From positions 1 to 42,329 of the forward strand of contig NZ_JBHTKJ010000028.1 in NCBI RefSeq assembly GCF_042675965.1: 42,329 nt of DNA. Direction: 5' to 3'. Position 1 is the stretch's first letter; each line of letters starts with the position of its first letter. Below, in pieces: positions 17,596-24,795 of the stretch. Source of the DNA: Virgibacillus_R byunsanensis. GTDB taxonomy: Bacteria; Bacillota; Bacilli; Bacillales; Amphibacillaceae. The position numbers were made by a program, and so were the translations under genes. Under the pieces are notes generated by a model. The model was not told the DNA's origin. It saw nothing but the letters and a program-made list of their open reading frames with translations, and did no database searches.

Positions 17596-17786
17596 TCGCC
17601 GTATCAGAAGCACGCAAAAAAGGCATCGATGTCATCGGAATGTTTCTCGCTGATGGAGAGGTCGACGAACGTGAAGGTGAAACGATGAAAAATATATACG
17701 GAAAAGAACGCCTAATGATTCCGAGGGTTGAGGAGTTACCTGAACACTTTGCACCGCTTTTGAAGAGGTTGTTGTTGCGGATGGTT
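17596..17786 (+). repeat. Direct repeat of the vWA 3' end, copy B (gene fragment)
   Basis: Same orientation as 2594-2784. It encodes SEARKKGIDVIGMFLADGEV to LLKRLLLRMV without any stop, so this fragment is less decayed than copy A, which has a TAA in place of the first serine. Nothing of the vWA gene precedes it: upstream sequence is unrelated AT-rich DNA. Downstream the frame reads on into non-homologous sequence to 17876, giving a chimeric tail. Confidence 0.9.
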
Positions 17787-17799
17787 AAGGATGGAAGGA

Positions 17800-17833
17800 A
17801 GTACTCTGTATTACTAAATCCACACAGAGTACT
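17800..17833. repeat. Inverted repeat at the edge of the vWA fragment
   Basis: Perfect 10-base arms AGTACTCTGT / ACAGAGTACT around a 14-base loop, starting 14 bp past the last base of vWA homology. No T run follows. Its position at a homology boundary makes it a possible footprint of the recombination or insertion event, though a simple hairpin is also possible. Confidence 0.6.
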
Positions 17834-17945
17834 GTACCTAACCTATTTTCACAAATACTTATTAAAAAACAGTTGATTCTCGATTTAACAATAAATTTAA
17901 TCTTTTTTCATACTAACCTTATTCATGCACATTACCCCTCCCTAC

Positions 17946-19463
17946 CTATATCGCCCAACTCATTCTGCTCATAAGCAAATTACGAGTCAATTCTCCTGTC
18001 AGGTTAAACACTTGTAAATTGAATTCAGGGTTTTTCTGGTCGGAATAACGTTTCCATTCTTCAGCTACATATTTTAAATCTGAGGATTTAATTAGTGCTA
18101 CATCGGTGTCTTCTTCAGAAAAAGCTTTTAGTTTTTGCGCCTGTGCAACAGCCTCTTTTGTATAGTCGTGGACTACAACTAAGAAGGTTGTCACTCTCAT
18201 TTCATCTGAACGAATATAGCCTAGAAACTGATTAAAGTTATCTTCTGAAAAAGTGTAAGGTTTTTCTGTACTTTTGTTATCCCATAGAATTACTTCTTTA
18301 GAGCTATAGCTTACCTTCCCATCAGCGTGTTTCGATCCTTTCATGTCAACTAGTTCTATTCCTAATTTCTTCTCAAACAAATAGCGTGTGGCTTCTTCAA
18401 AATATTTTTCAACATCAAGATCTTTATCAATAACTTTATTAACACGCAACGCCTTATAATCTCTAGAAGCTAGTTCCTCATAAAAATCATAAAGTCTGGA
18501 TCTATTATCTGTTGGATCAGTTAAAGTAGGTGTGGATATATTTTCGTAGTAATCTATGATGTTTTGTACTCTTTCTCCCTTTGTACCACTAATTTTTGCT
18601 CCTTCAAGGTTTTTTAATATATCGGACAAATCCCTTGTCCCAAATATATTCAGAGCAGTGGAAGGTAATATATTGTGCTTGAGAATTCGCTCTACTAAAT
18701 CGTTTTTCTTGCCGCCAGTATAAATGTTTAAGTTATTTAGTATTACTTTAAGCTGATTAACGTTCAAATCACCTAGCAAAGTTTCATAAACTTCATTTCG
18801 TAATTCGCCACCCATTTCATAACGAACAACACGAGCGATTTCCTTAGGGATAATGTAATATGACGTATCTTCTCTAAAGCGTAGTATTAGTCCTCTTGAT
18901 TGCAAGTTTCTTAGGGATTTCTCAATTTGTTTCGTGGTGTGAAGTTTATTACCTTTTTGAGGGAATCTACCAATTCGGCTTTCTAATAGATAATGATCTC
19001 TTTTAGATAGCTCAAGCTCTTTACGCAAAACATTTAGAATATTTATTTCATGCGTATTTAATGAGTCATCTTTTTTCCATGCTTCCATTAACACTGCACT
19101 ATATATTCTTTCGTCTTCTTTAGGAATCGCAGTTTTCATATACTCATCATCAGCACTTTGCTTAACAATTTCAGTTTCCAGCTTTTCTACTTCTTTAAAT
19201 AAATCACTTTCACTCAACACATACCCCTGCTTCTCCATTAAAGAAAGTAAAATCATTTCATTTAATAGTGCAATGTCTCTAATTTCTGAACTGAAAATAA
19301 GATTCCTTTTTACTCGTTCTTTATTTTGAAATTCATCGACGTTCCTTATAATTACTTCTCGCATTTCTTCTTCAGTATCCATTCTTACGTCTCTCAGGAA
19401 ACTATCAACAATCCGTCCGAGATATAGTTTGGACATTTTAGGTAAGATATCCTGTAAATACAT
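17946..19463 (-). CDS. SAP-domain protein with FokI-like PD-(D/E)XK nuclease module
   Basis: 505 residues, no signal peptide. Residues ~1-175 are helical and unrecognised; ~179-212 look like a winged helix (IEKSLRNLQSRGLILRF). A SAP-type DNA-binding motif lies at ~233-263 (LNVNQLKVILNNLNIYTGGK) and a weaker second one at ~279-306. The C-terminal part (~354-470) carries a PD-(D/E)XK pattern: Asp381 in HADG, then Asp395 and Lys397 in ILWDNKS. It continues FNQFLGYI, a FLVVVHDY strand and a VALI strand, as in the FokI cleavage domain. I infer a DNA endonuclease with its own recognition half. No methyltransferase gene is adjacent, so this is not an ordinary restriction-modification pair; anti-phage defence is possible. 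Start ATG with GAGGGG upstream. Confidence 0.7.
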   Translation of the reverse strand: MYLQDILPKMSKLYLGRIVDSFLRDVRMDTEEEMREVIIRNVDEFQNKERVKRNLIFSSEIRDIALLNEMILLSLMEKQGYVLSESDLFKEVEKLETEIVKQSADDEYMKTAIPKEDERIYSAVLMEAWKKDDSLNTHEINILNVLRKELELSKRDHYLLESRIGRFPQKGNKLHTTKQIEKSLRNLQSRGLILRFREDTSYYIIPKEIARVVRYEMGGELRNEVYETLLGDLNVNQLKVILNNLNIYTGGKKNDLVERILKHNILPSTALNIFGTRDLSDILKNLEGAKISGTKGERVQNIIDYYENISTPTLTDPTDNRSRLYDFYEELASRDYKALRVNKVIDKDLDVEKYFEEATRYLFEKKLGIELVDMKGSKHADGKVSYSSKEVILWDNKSTEKPYTFSEDNFNQFLGYIRSDEMRVTTFLVVVHDYTKEAVAQAQKLKAFSEEDTDVALIKSSDLKYVAEEWKRYSDQKNPEFNLQVFNLTGELTRNLLMSRMSWAI

Positions 19464-19750
19464 AAATCGTCATCCCCTCGTATTAATTATTGAACCGCAT
19501 ATTTTCAAAACCTTCTTAATAGTAATATTATCACAAAAATCAAACATACGTGGCTTTATTCAGAAAGATGCTACCAAACCTATTTTTCCTTCGATTATAG
19601 TTTTAGATATAGTTACTGATTTATCTATTAGAGTTAAAGTGTTTATAACAATTACAATCGTATTAGAAGCTAATTTAGGGGCATGACTCTAGTAATTTTA
19701 TTATATATTTCTTCCTTTACCTAAACACTTGTCCAAATTAATATAGTGAT

Positions 19751-19951
19751 CTGCTAATATATCGTGTCATTCGTTCAGTTGGACACTGCGACTTTACTCC
19801 AGAAGAGGAACAAGAGGCCTTTAATGACCTTGTAACATGGGTAGAAGAAGGAATTAAACCAGCTGGAAATAACATTTTAGACCCGTCTGTTTTTTCTGAC
19901 TTCAGTTTTGGGACGCAGTTTACAAGAGCATATAGATGGTTTGACCGTTAA
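19751..19951 (+). pseudogene. C-terminal remnant of an alpha/beta-hydrolase (esterase-like) gene
   Basis: A 66-residue open frame with no start codon begins LLIYRVIRSVGHCDFTPEEE and ends QFTRAYRWFDR at TAA 19951. The GHC-F segment looks like the catalytic-His end of an esterase-type hydrolase, followed by EAFNDLVTWVEEG, a common C-terminal helix. The rest of the gene is absent. Between it and the nuclease gene (19464-19750) I see only AT-rich sequence. Confidence 0.55.
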
Positions 19952-19987
19952 ACTTTTCCTGATTAAGAATAATAATACTACAATCCT

Positions 19988-20021
19988 AAAGGGGTGGGCT
20001 TTTCAGTAGTCCTCCCCTTTT
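19988..20021 (+). terminator. Terminator after the esterase remnant
   Basis: Stem AAAGGGG-T-GGGCT / AGTCC-T-CCCCTTT with a short loop, followed by T-rich TATAATT. It lies about 37 bp after the remnant's stop, as expected for the end of a former transcription unit. Confidence 0.6.
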
Positions 20022-20125
20022 ATAATTGCTAAACCCTTGTAATCCTAACTTAATTATAGCTTCATATTTCACTAGAAAGGGTATATCCTAAAATAGAAGT
20101 AATATAGAAAAAGGAGTTAGACAAG

Positions 20126-21052
20126 ATGAACCAATCATTCCTAGCCCCCATCAAAAATACCTGGATTCTATTACGGTCCATAGCAGTAATCTCATCAAGC
20201 GTTACAACAATTGTGTCTACCATTCTTCCCATATTCTTGTATTATTCGTTCAGTTATCATAAGTTGCTCTTCATATTTCTGTTATTAGTGTTTGGGGCCT
20301 TCTTGATTCACGGCGTACTGACGCATGTATTAAATGACTTCGCGGACTATCATTCAGGTACAGATCAGAATAGCCCTGCCATTTTGTCAGGGGGAAGTCG
20401 TGTGATTCAAACTGGTATTATTTCTGCTTCTTCCCTCTGGTTGCTTGGAAAATGGCTTATTTTTTCCCTTAGTATGATTGTTATCGGCTTACTCATCTTT
20501 GATTACTTTAAAATAGCGCTATTACTCGCTATCGGTATATGGGGGGCCATTTCCTACTCGCTCCCTCCTTTTCGATTTAGTTATCGTCCCTTTATTGGCG
20601 AATGGCTATCTATGTTTCCATCTGTTTTCGTGCTTGGGCTAGCCGGCGCCTGGCTGGCGTTGGATTCAATACCGGAATGGGCGCTGCAAAATGCAATCTT
20701 CAATGCCTTGTTTTGTTTAGCTTGGGTAATGGTTCATCATATACCAGATCGAGAGGCTGATAGAATGGCTACTCCTATCAAACAGACAAGTGTTGTGTGG
20801 GCGGAAGAAAAGTTTGGAGCTGCGTTCAGTCGACTTCCTGCCCTTTTATATTTTGCGTTGGTCGGATTATGTGCGGTCTGGCTTGGAACCGATCGCATTT
20901 GGGCAATGATTGGAACGTTAGCTGTGGTGGGTACTGCCATTTTCTTAGTCCTGAGAATGCAAATAGATGATCCTTACCAAGTCTCGGCGTACGAAAAAAT
21001 TATACTAATACTTGCGATGATTAATGGAGTTTGGCTAGGTATTTTCATTTAA
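20126..21052 (+). CDS. UbiA-family prenyltransferase-like membrane protein
   Basis: 308 residues with about eight or nine membrane helices. The first aspartate motif appears as NDFADYHSGTD near residue 71 and the second as DREAD near 209, followed by PIKQTSVV. These are the two prenyl-diphosphate/Mg-binding loops of the UbiA superfamily (MenA-like arrangement). The usual role is transfer of a polyprenyl chain to an aromatic or similar acceptor at the membrane; no quinone-pathway gene is nearby to name the substrate. The ATG follows AAGGAG. Its last 90 bp reappear at 39786-39872 beside the alanyl-tRNA editing gene. Confidence 0.8.
   Translation: MNQSFLAPIKNTWILLRSIAVISSSVTTIVSTILPIFLYYSFSYHKLLFIFLLLVFGAFLIHGVLTHVLNDFADYHSGTDQNSPAILSGGSRVIQTGIISASSLWLLGKWLIFSLSMIVIGLLIFDYFKIALLLAIGIWGAISYSLPPFRFSYRPFIGEWLSMFPSVFVLGLAGAWLALDSIPEWALQNAIFNALFCLAWVMVHHIPDREADRMATPIKQTSVVWAEEKFGAAFSRLPALLYFALVGLCAVWLGTDRIWAMIGTLAVVGTAIFLVLRMQIDDPYQVSAYEKIILILAMINGVWLGIFI
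20963..21052 (+). repeat. Direct repeat of the UbiA-type gene 3' end, copy A
   Basis: The last 90 bp of the intact gene, encoding ...YQVSAYEKIILILAMINGVW, have a diverged, same-orientation copy at 39786-39872. Homology stops right after the stop codon in both copies. Confidence 0.85.
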
Positions 21053-21259
21053 AAAGCCGTATGATCTTCTTCCTTTATAAATGGTACCTTCGTGTTTTGG
21101 AAGATAACCTCTGCTATACCCTATTCTCCGTCTGGAAAGTTAGGCTTTTCTTAACTATTCCGGAATCATTACGTTTTTTTATAAAAATTATTACAATAAT
21201 CTATTTTACTTATAGTTAACATTCCCTTAATCTAGATGAGGAAGGGGGGAATTATTTTT

Positions 21260-22318
21260 ATGTCTTTAGAAAATCAAAACATGCAAGCTAACCCTCAAGA
21301 AACCGATGATAAAGGAGATCCTCCTTCAAAACAAAGATGGAAATGGATTGCTGGAGTTTCGTTTACGTTTTTTATTGCATTATTAGGTTTATTACTTGCT
21401 CTTATACCTGGATTTGCATATGTAGGTCAGTTAGCTTGTGCGATTATTATCGCTATTATTTACCGGCAAATTTTCGGTTATCCAGAATCCTTACGAGCCG
21501 GAGTCACATTCTCTTCAAAAAAATTACTTCGATTAGCAATTATATTATATGGTCTTAGATTAAATATTAATATTGTACTTAGTGATGGGTTAGGATTACT
21601 TTTGCGGGATGCATTTGTTATATTATTTGCAATCTTTCTGATGATTTGGCTTGCGAAAGTTTTTAAAGCAAATTCAACCATTTCCTTGTTATTGGGGGTC
21701 GGAACTGGAGTATGTGGAGCAGCTGCAATTGCTGCTGTTGCACCAATTATAAAGGCAAAAGATGAAGATACTGCAATAGGTGTCGGCATTATCGCTTTAA
21801 TGGGGACTGTATTTTCAATTGTCTATACAATCGTCCGTCCTATACTTCCTATATCAGCTGTGGATTATGGTACATGGTCGGGAATTAGTTTGCATGAACT
21901 TGCACACGTTGCACTTGCCGCTGCTCCTGCAGGGCAAGATGCACTAGCTATTGCTTTACTTGCTAAATTAGGCCGAGTTTTCTTGCTCATCCCATTATGT
22001 TTCATTCTGATCTATATTATGAAGTCTAAAAGTAAAAACTCAAAGCAAGCAAGTACACAAATAGCTTTTCCATGGTTCTTAATTGGTTTTATTGTATTAA
22101 GTATTTTAGGTACTTATGTGTTTGGCCATTCTATTCCAGTGTCTGACGGGGTATTTAATAGTATTTATACATTAACAACATGGTTATTAACTGCAGCTAT
22201 GGTGGGACTTGGTCTTAGTGTCAGCTTTAGTGATTTACGTACTAAAGCCATGAAACCACTGATTGCTATGACAATTACATCAGCCGTTCTCTCTGTTTTC
22301 GCTTATTTGATTGTGTAA
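21260..22318 (+). CDS. yeiH: YeiH/YadS-family (UPF0324) putative sulfate/sulfur-oxyanion exporter
   Basis: 352 residues with about ten membrane helices after a polar N-terminus (DKGDPPSKQRWKW). The family signatures FSSKKLLRLAIILYGLRLNI near residue 86 and LLLGVGTGVCGAAAIAAVAP near 142 are present, plus YGTWSGISLHELAHVALAA. The ATG at 21260 follows GGGGGG by about ten bases; an upstream in-frame ATG at 21236 lies before that ribosome site. The family is annotated as exporting sulfate or related anions. In this window it could discharge sulfite or sulfate made from taurine by Xsc, 2.5 kb away on the other strand; that link is inferred. Confidence 0.85.
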   Translation: MSLENQNMQANPQETDDKGDPPSKQRWKWIAGVSFTFFIALLGLLLALIPGFAYVGQLACAIIIAIIYRQIFGYPESLRAGVTFSSKKLLRLAIILYGLRLNINIVLSDGLGLLLRDAFVILFAIFLMIWLAKVFKANSTISLLLGVGTGVCGAAAIAAVAPIIKAKDEDTAIGVGIIALMGTVFSIVYTIVRPILPISAVDYGTWSGISLHELAHVALAAAPAGQDALAIALLAKLGRVFLLIPLCFILIYIMKSKSKNSKQASTQIAFPWFLIGFIVLSILGTYVFGHSIPVSDGVFNSIYTLTTWLLTAAMVGLGLSVSFSDLRTKAMKPLIAMTITSAVLSVFAYLIV

Positions 22319-22444
22319 CCAGGAAAGGACCAGGCATTATGCTATCGGGTTCCGTTTCCTATCACAAAACTCAGCATTACACTTTAAAATGTTACTAAAA
22401 TTGTATATCTGTTTACATCTTATTTGTAGTGATATTTGTAATAG

Positions 22445-22480
22445 AAAATCTCAGTTTCAACTGAACTGAGATTTTTCTTC
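22445..22480. terminator. Bidirectional terminator between yeiH and paiB
   Basis: Stem AAATCTCAGTT / AACTGAGATTT with a 7-base loop, followed on the plus strand by TTCTTCTATTATTTT. It lies between two convergent genes and probably serves both. Confidence 0.8.
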
Positions 22481-22517
22481 TATTATTTTCAATTGCTTCT
22501 TTAGTTAACGGTGTACC

Positions 22518-23149
22518 CTATCGTAGGGAATTAACCAAATCAATCTCTGTTTTCATCACTTCTGCTAATGCCTTCGAATTTAAATCCTTTTCCTCACATA
22601 GTTTATCAATGATGTTGTGATAGTCCTCTTCATTTCGATTTTGGCTTAATTTATAAGCAGCTTGGACTTCTTGTATGTTAATTTTAAATCCAACTATACC
22701 TTTGATTTGTTTTTTAGTTTGGGAAGAAAGATTCTCCCAAAAAGCTGGATTCTTACGATCTTGTTCATATTTTTGTAATAGTAATATAAGGTCTTCTTGC
22801 AATTCCTGTTCACTCATAATACTAGCTGTTCCATATACATGGACAGATTGATAGTTCCATGTTGGTACATTTTCAGACTTATACCAAGATGATGAAATGT
22901 AAGCATGCGGACCTTGATACATTACAAGGACGTTTTCATCATTATCCTCGAACGTTTTCCATTGAGGGTTCGCATAAGCCATATGTCCAGTTATAAAGTA
23001 ATCATCTCCTAGGTTATGTAATTCCAAAGGCAAATGAGTAGCAATAGATTTTCCTGTTTTGTCGTTACAATTGTTCCAAAAGAGTTTCTCTTAATAAATT
23101 CTCTGATTTCATCAAAGTCTGTGACTTTAAAATGCTTAGGGATATACAT
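22518..23149 (-). pseudogene. paiB: PaiB-type FMN-binding regulator, frameshifted
   Basis: The natural start is the ATG at 23149 (MYIPKHFKVTDFDEIREF), preceded by AAAGGCGG. After ~31 codons the frame breaks at ~23050-23060 within a run reading AAACAGGAAAATC, where one G appears to be missing. The protein continues in the next frame as THLPLELHNLGDDYFITGHM and stays open for ~171 residues (HAYISSSWYKSENVPTWNYQ, AAYKLSQNRNE) to TAG at 22518. PaiB proteins have a split-barrel FMN fold and repress degradative enzymes and sporulation genes in Bacillus. The N-terminal ~30 residues contribute to the fold, so the product is probably inactive unless the shift is a sequencing error. Confidence 0.8.
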
Positions 23150-23172
23150 AATAATCCGCCTTTCCATAAAAG

Positions 23173-23691
23173 TTATATGAGTGTTTTAATCATTATGAGG
23201 TCCGTTTGTTCTTCATCACCCATATAAAAAGAGTGGTCTCCAGTTTGAACAAAACCTATTTTTTTATAAAAAGCAATAGCATTTTCATTCTTTTCCCATA
23301 CACCTAGCCAGATTTTCTTTTTATTATTTTTCATTGCAATTTCCATAGCTTTATTTAACAGATATTTACCAAGCCCATGTTTTTGAAATTTGCTCTTTAT
23401 ATAAATCCTCTCGATTTCAAGTGATTCATCACCCATTTCTTCAGGTTGAGCACCGTTGGTATTGACCTTTAAATATCCAGCAACTTCATTATTAGAATAA
23501 ACAAAAAAGAATTCTGAAGTGATCGTGGACAATTCCGTTTCCAACTGTTTTGAATTAAATGCTTTTTCCAGATAGTCTTTCATATTTTCAGGTGAATTCT
23601 GATCTTGGAATGTTTCTTTGAACGTTTCAATACTTATTTCTTGGAGTATTTGTAAATCTTGACAATTGCACTTTGTTATTTTTACAGTCAT
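23173..23691 (-). CDS. paiA: GNAT-family polyamine N-acetyltransferase (PaiA type)
   Basis: 172 residues, the size of Bacillus subtilis PaiA. Acetyl-CoA loop QKHGLGKYLL lies near residue 101, after the strand ESLEIERIYIK; the C-terminal AIAFYKKIGFVQTGDHSFYM is the usual GNAT ending. PaiA acetylates spermidine or spermine and is encoded next to PaiB. Here paiB follows 23 bp downstream and is frameshifted, while this gene is intact. A MarR-family gene lies 25 bp upstream, so the three genes form one transcript. The start ATG follows TTAAGGAGC. Confidence 0.85.
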   Translation of the reverse strand: MTVKITKCNCQDLQILQEISIETFKETFQDQNSPENMKDYLEKAFNSKQLETELSTITSEFFFVYSNNEVAGYLKVNTNGAQPEEMGDESLEIERIYIKSKFQKHGLGKYLLNKAMEIAMKNNKKKIWLGVWEKNENAIAFYKKIGFVQTGDHSFYMGDEEQTDLIMIKTLI

Positions 23692-23716
23692 TTTAATATG
23701 TCGCTCCTTAATATAA

Positions 23717-24169
23717 TCAATAATTTCTCTTGTTTCCCTTTTTTACAAATTCCCAGTCTTTTTCTATATTTTTTCTTACTCTTTGAAGAAGATTGAAAAG
23801 GCTTTCCTCCTCACTTTCCGAAAACCCCTCTAATGCAACGGTATTGGAAAAATCATTTTCTGTTTTTATAAGAGGATAAACACTTTTTCCTTTCTCCGTT
23901 GGAAAGAGTTTCTTAATCTTTTTGTTATGTTTATCTTCTTTCTTTTCAATAAAGCCATTAGTTTCAAGTTTTTTTACAGCACGAGCCGCTGTTGTTCGAT
24001 CTACTTTTATCATCTCAGCCAGCTTTTCTTGAATGATTCCTGGGTTTTCACATATTCGCACCATGTACAAATACTGCCCTTTTGTAAGGTTATATTCTTT
24101 AAATTCTATATTACTTATAGAATCGAGTGCCCTTGCTATCATTCCAATTTCACGTAGAATTTCCTTCAT
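23717..24169 (-). CDS. MarR-family transcriptional regulator
   Basis: 150 residues with the MarR winged helix: LTKGQYLYMVRICENPGI at ~28-45, then the recognition helix KVDRTTAARAVKKLETNGFI near 59-78, followed by the wing with KEDKHNKKIKKLFPTEKGK. It is the first gene of a three-gene unit with paiA and paiB. Two TTGCA-type inverted repeats lie 27-83 bp upstream, so autoregulation is likely. The start ATG is preceded by AAGGAG. Confidence 0.88.
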   Translation of the reverse strand: MKEILREIGMIARALDSISNIEFKEYNLTKGQYLYMVRICENPGIIQEKLAEMIKVDRTTAARAVKKLETNGFIEKKEDKHNKKIKKLFPTEKGKSVYPLIKTENDFSNTVALEGFSESEEESLFNLLQRVRKNIEKDWEFVKKGNKRNY

Positions 24170-24195
24170 AATAAACTCCTTAGTTTATATTTTTA

Positions 24196-24252
24196 TTGCA
24201 AATACAACAAAAATGGTATCCTAAATTTACACTAATTTTATTGCATTTGCAA
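24196..24252 (-). promoter_or_regulatory. Paired TTGCA-type operator sites upstream of marR-paiAB
   Basis: 24241-24252 is TTGCA-TT-TGCAA, a perfect 5-base-arm inverted repeat. 24196-24207 is the degenerate version TTGCAAATACAA. Both are followed by CAAAA and are 45 bp apart. The placement just before the MarR start fits autoregulatory operators. Confidence 0.55.
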
Positions 24253-24310
24253 CAAAAAATAATGAATAAGGAGTACCTATTCTACCTATGTATTAATGGA
24301 TAACTTTTTT

Positions 24311-24548
24311 GCGGACTCAGTGGACCTTATTTCCCTTCATTATGTATATTTATCGCTGTTGTCGGACTCTGTGGACCTTATTTTATCAGTTCTAGGAGTA
24401 ATAGACCGTTTTTACAAGCAATAAGGTCCTCTGAGTCCACTTGACTTTAAAAATACTGTTTTTAACACAAATAAGGGCACTGGAGTCCGCTTAAATTTGT
24501 TCGTCTATTATTCGCCCCGTTTATACAAGAAGCGACTGCTCTTCTTGA
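24311..24548. repeat. Nested inverted-repeat element, copy 1
   Basis: Outer ends (GCGGACTCAGTGGACC.. at 24311 and ..GGCACTGGAGTCCGC at 24490) are imperfect inverted repeats of about 22 bp. Inside them is a second pair (CGGACTCTGTGGACCTTATT near 24365 and AATAAGGTCCTCTGAGTCC near 24420). Homology to the copy at 41461-41710 runs on for about 58 bp past the outer repeat, including an AAGAAGCGACT...CTCTTCT stretch. There is no ORF. It looks like a dispersed, miniature mobile-type or structured RNA repeat. Confidence 0.75.
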
Positions 24549-24662
24549 CAATCGCCACCGTTTTTTTGTTAGGAGTTTCATCATTTTTCCTCTATTCAAT
24601 TTAATTGTTTGTTTCTATTACGCAACCAAACTAATAAACCGAAAATACTATAATAGCAATAA

Positions 24663-24704
24663 AAAATGGCCATCAAATTAGCATACAAATTGATGGTCAT
24701 TTTC
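24663..24704 (-). terminator. Terminator of the xsc transcription unit
   Basis: Minus-strand stem AATGACCATCAA / TTGATGGCCATT (one G-T pair) with a 13-base loop, followed by TTTTATTGC. It lies about 90 bp after the xsc stop. Confidence 0.8.
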
Positions 24705-24795
24705 TATTACATTCTTAATGTGTGTGATTGTTTCGGAACCCGTTAACTTTATGCCCGGTCTTATTTTCAGTAGTAAAAAAAGTTTAAATTGAAAA

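Noticed and set aside
17640..17876. Independent 78-residue gene
   Set aside because: It is the vWA C-terminal fragment read on into unrelated sequence and has no start region of its own.
24311..24548. CRISPR array
   Set aside because: The repeated cores are inverted pairs, not regularly spaced direct repeats with unique spacers, and no cas genes are present.
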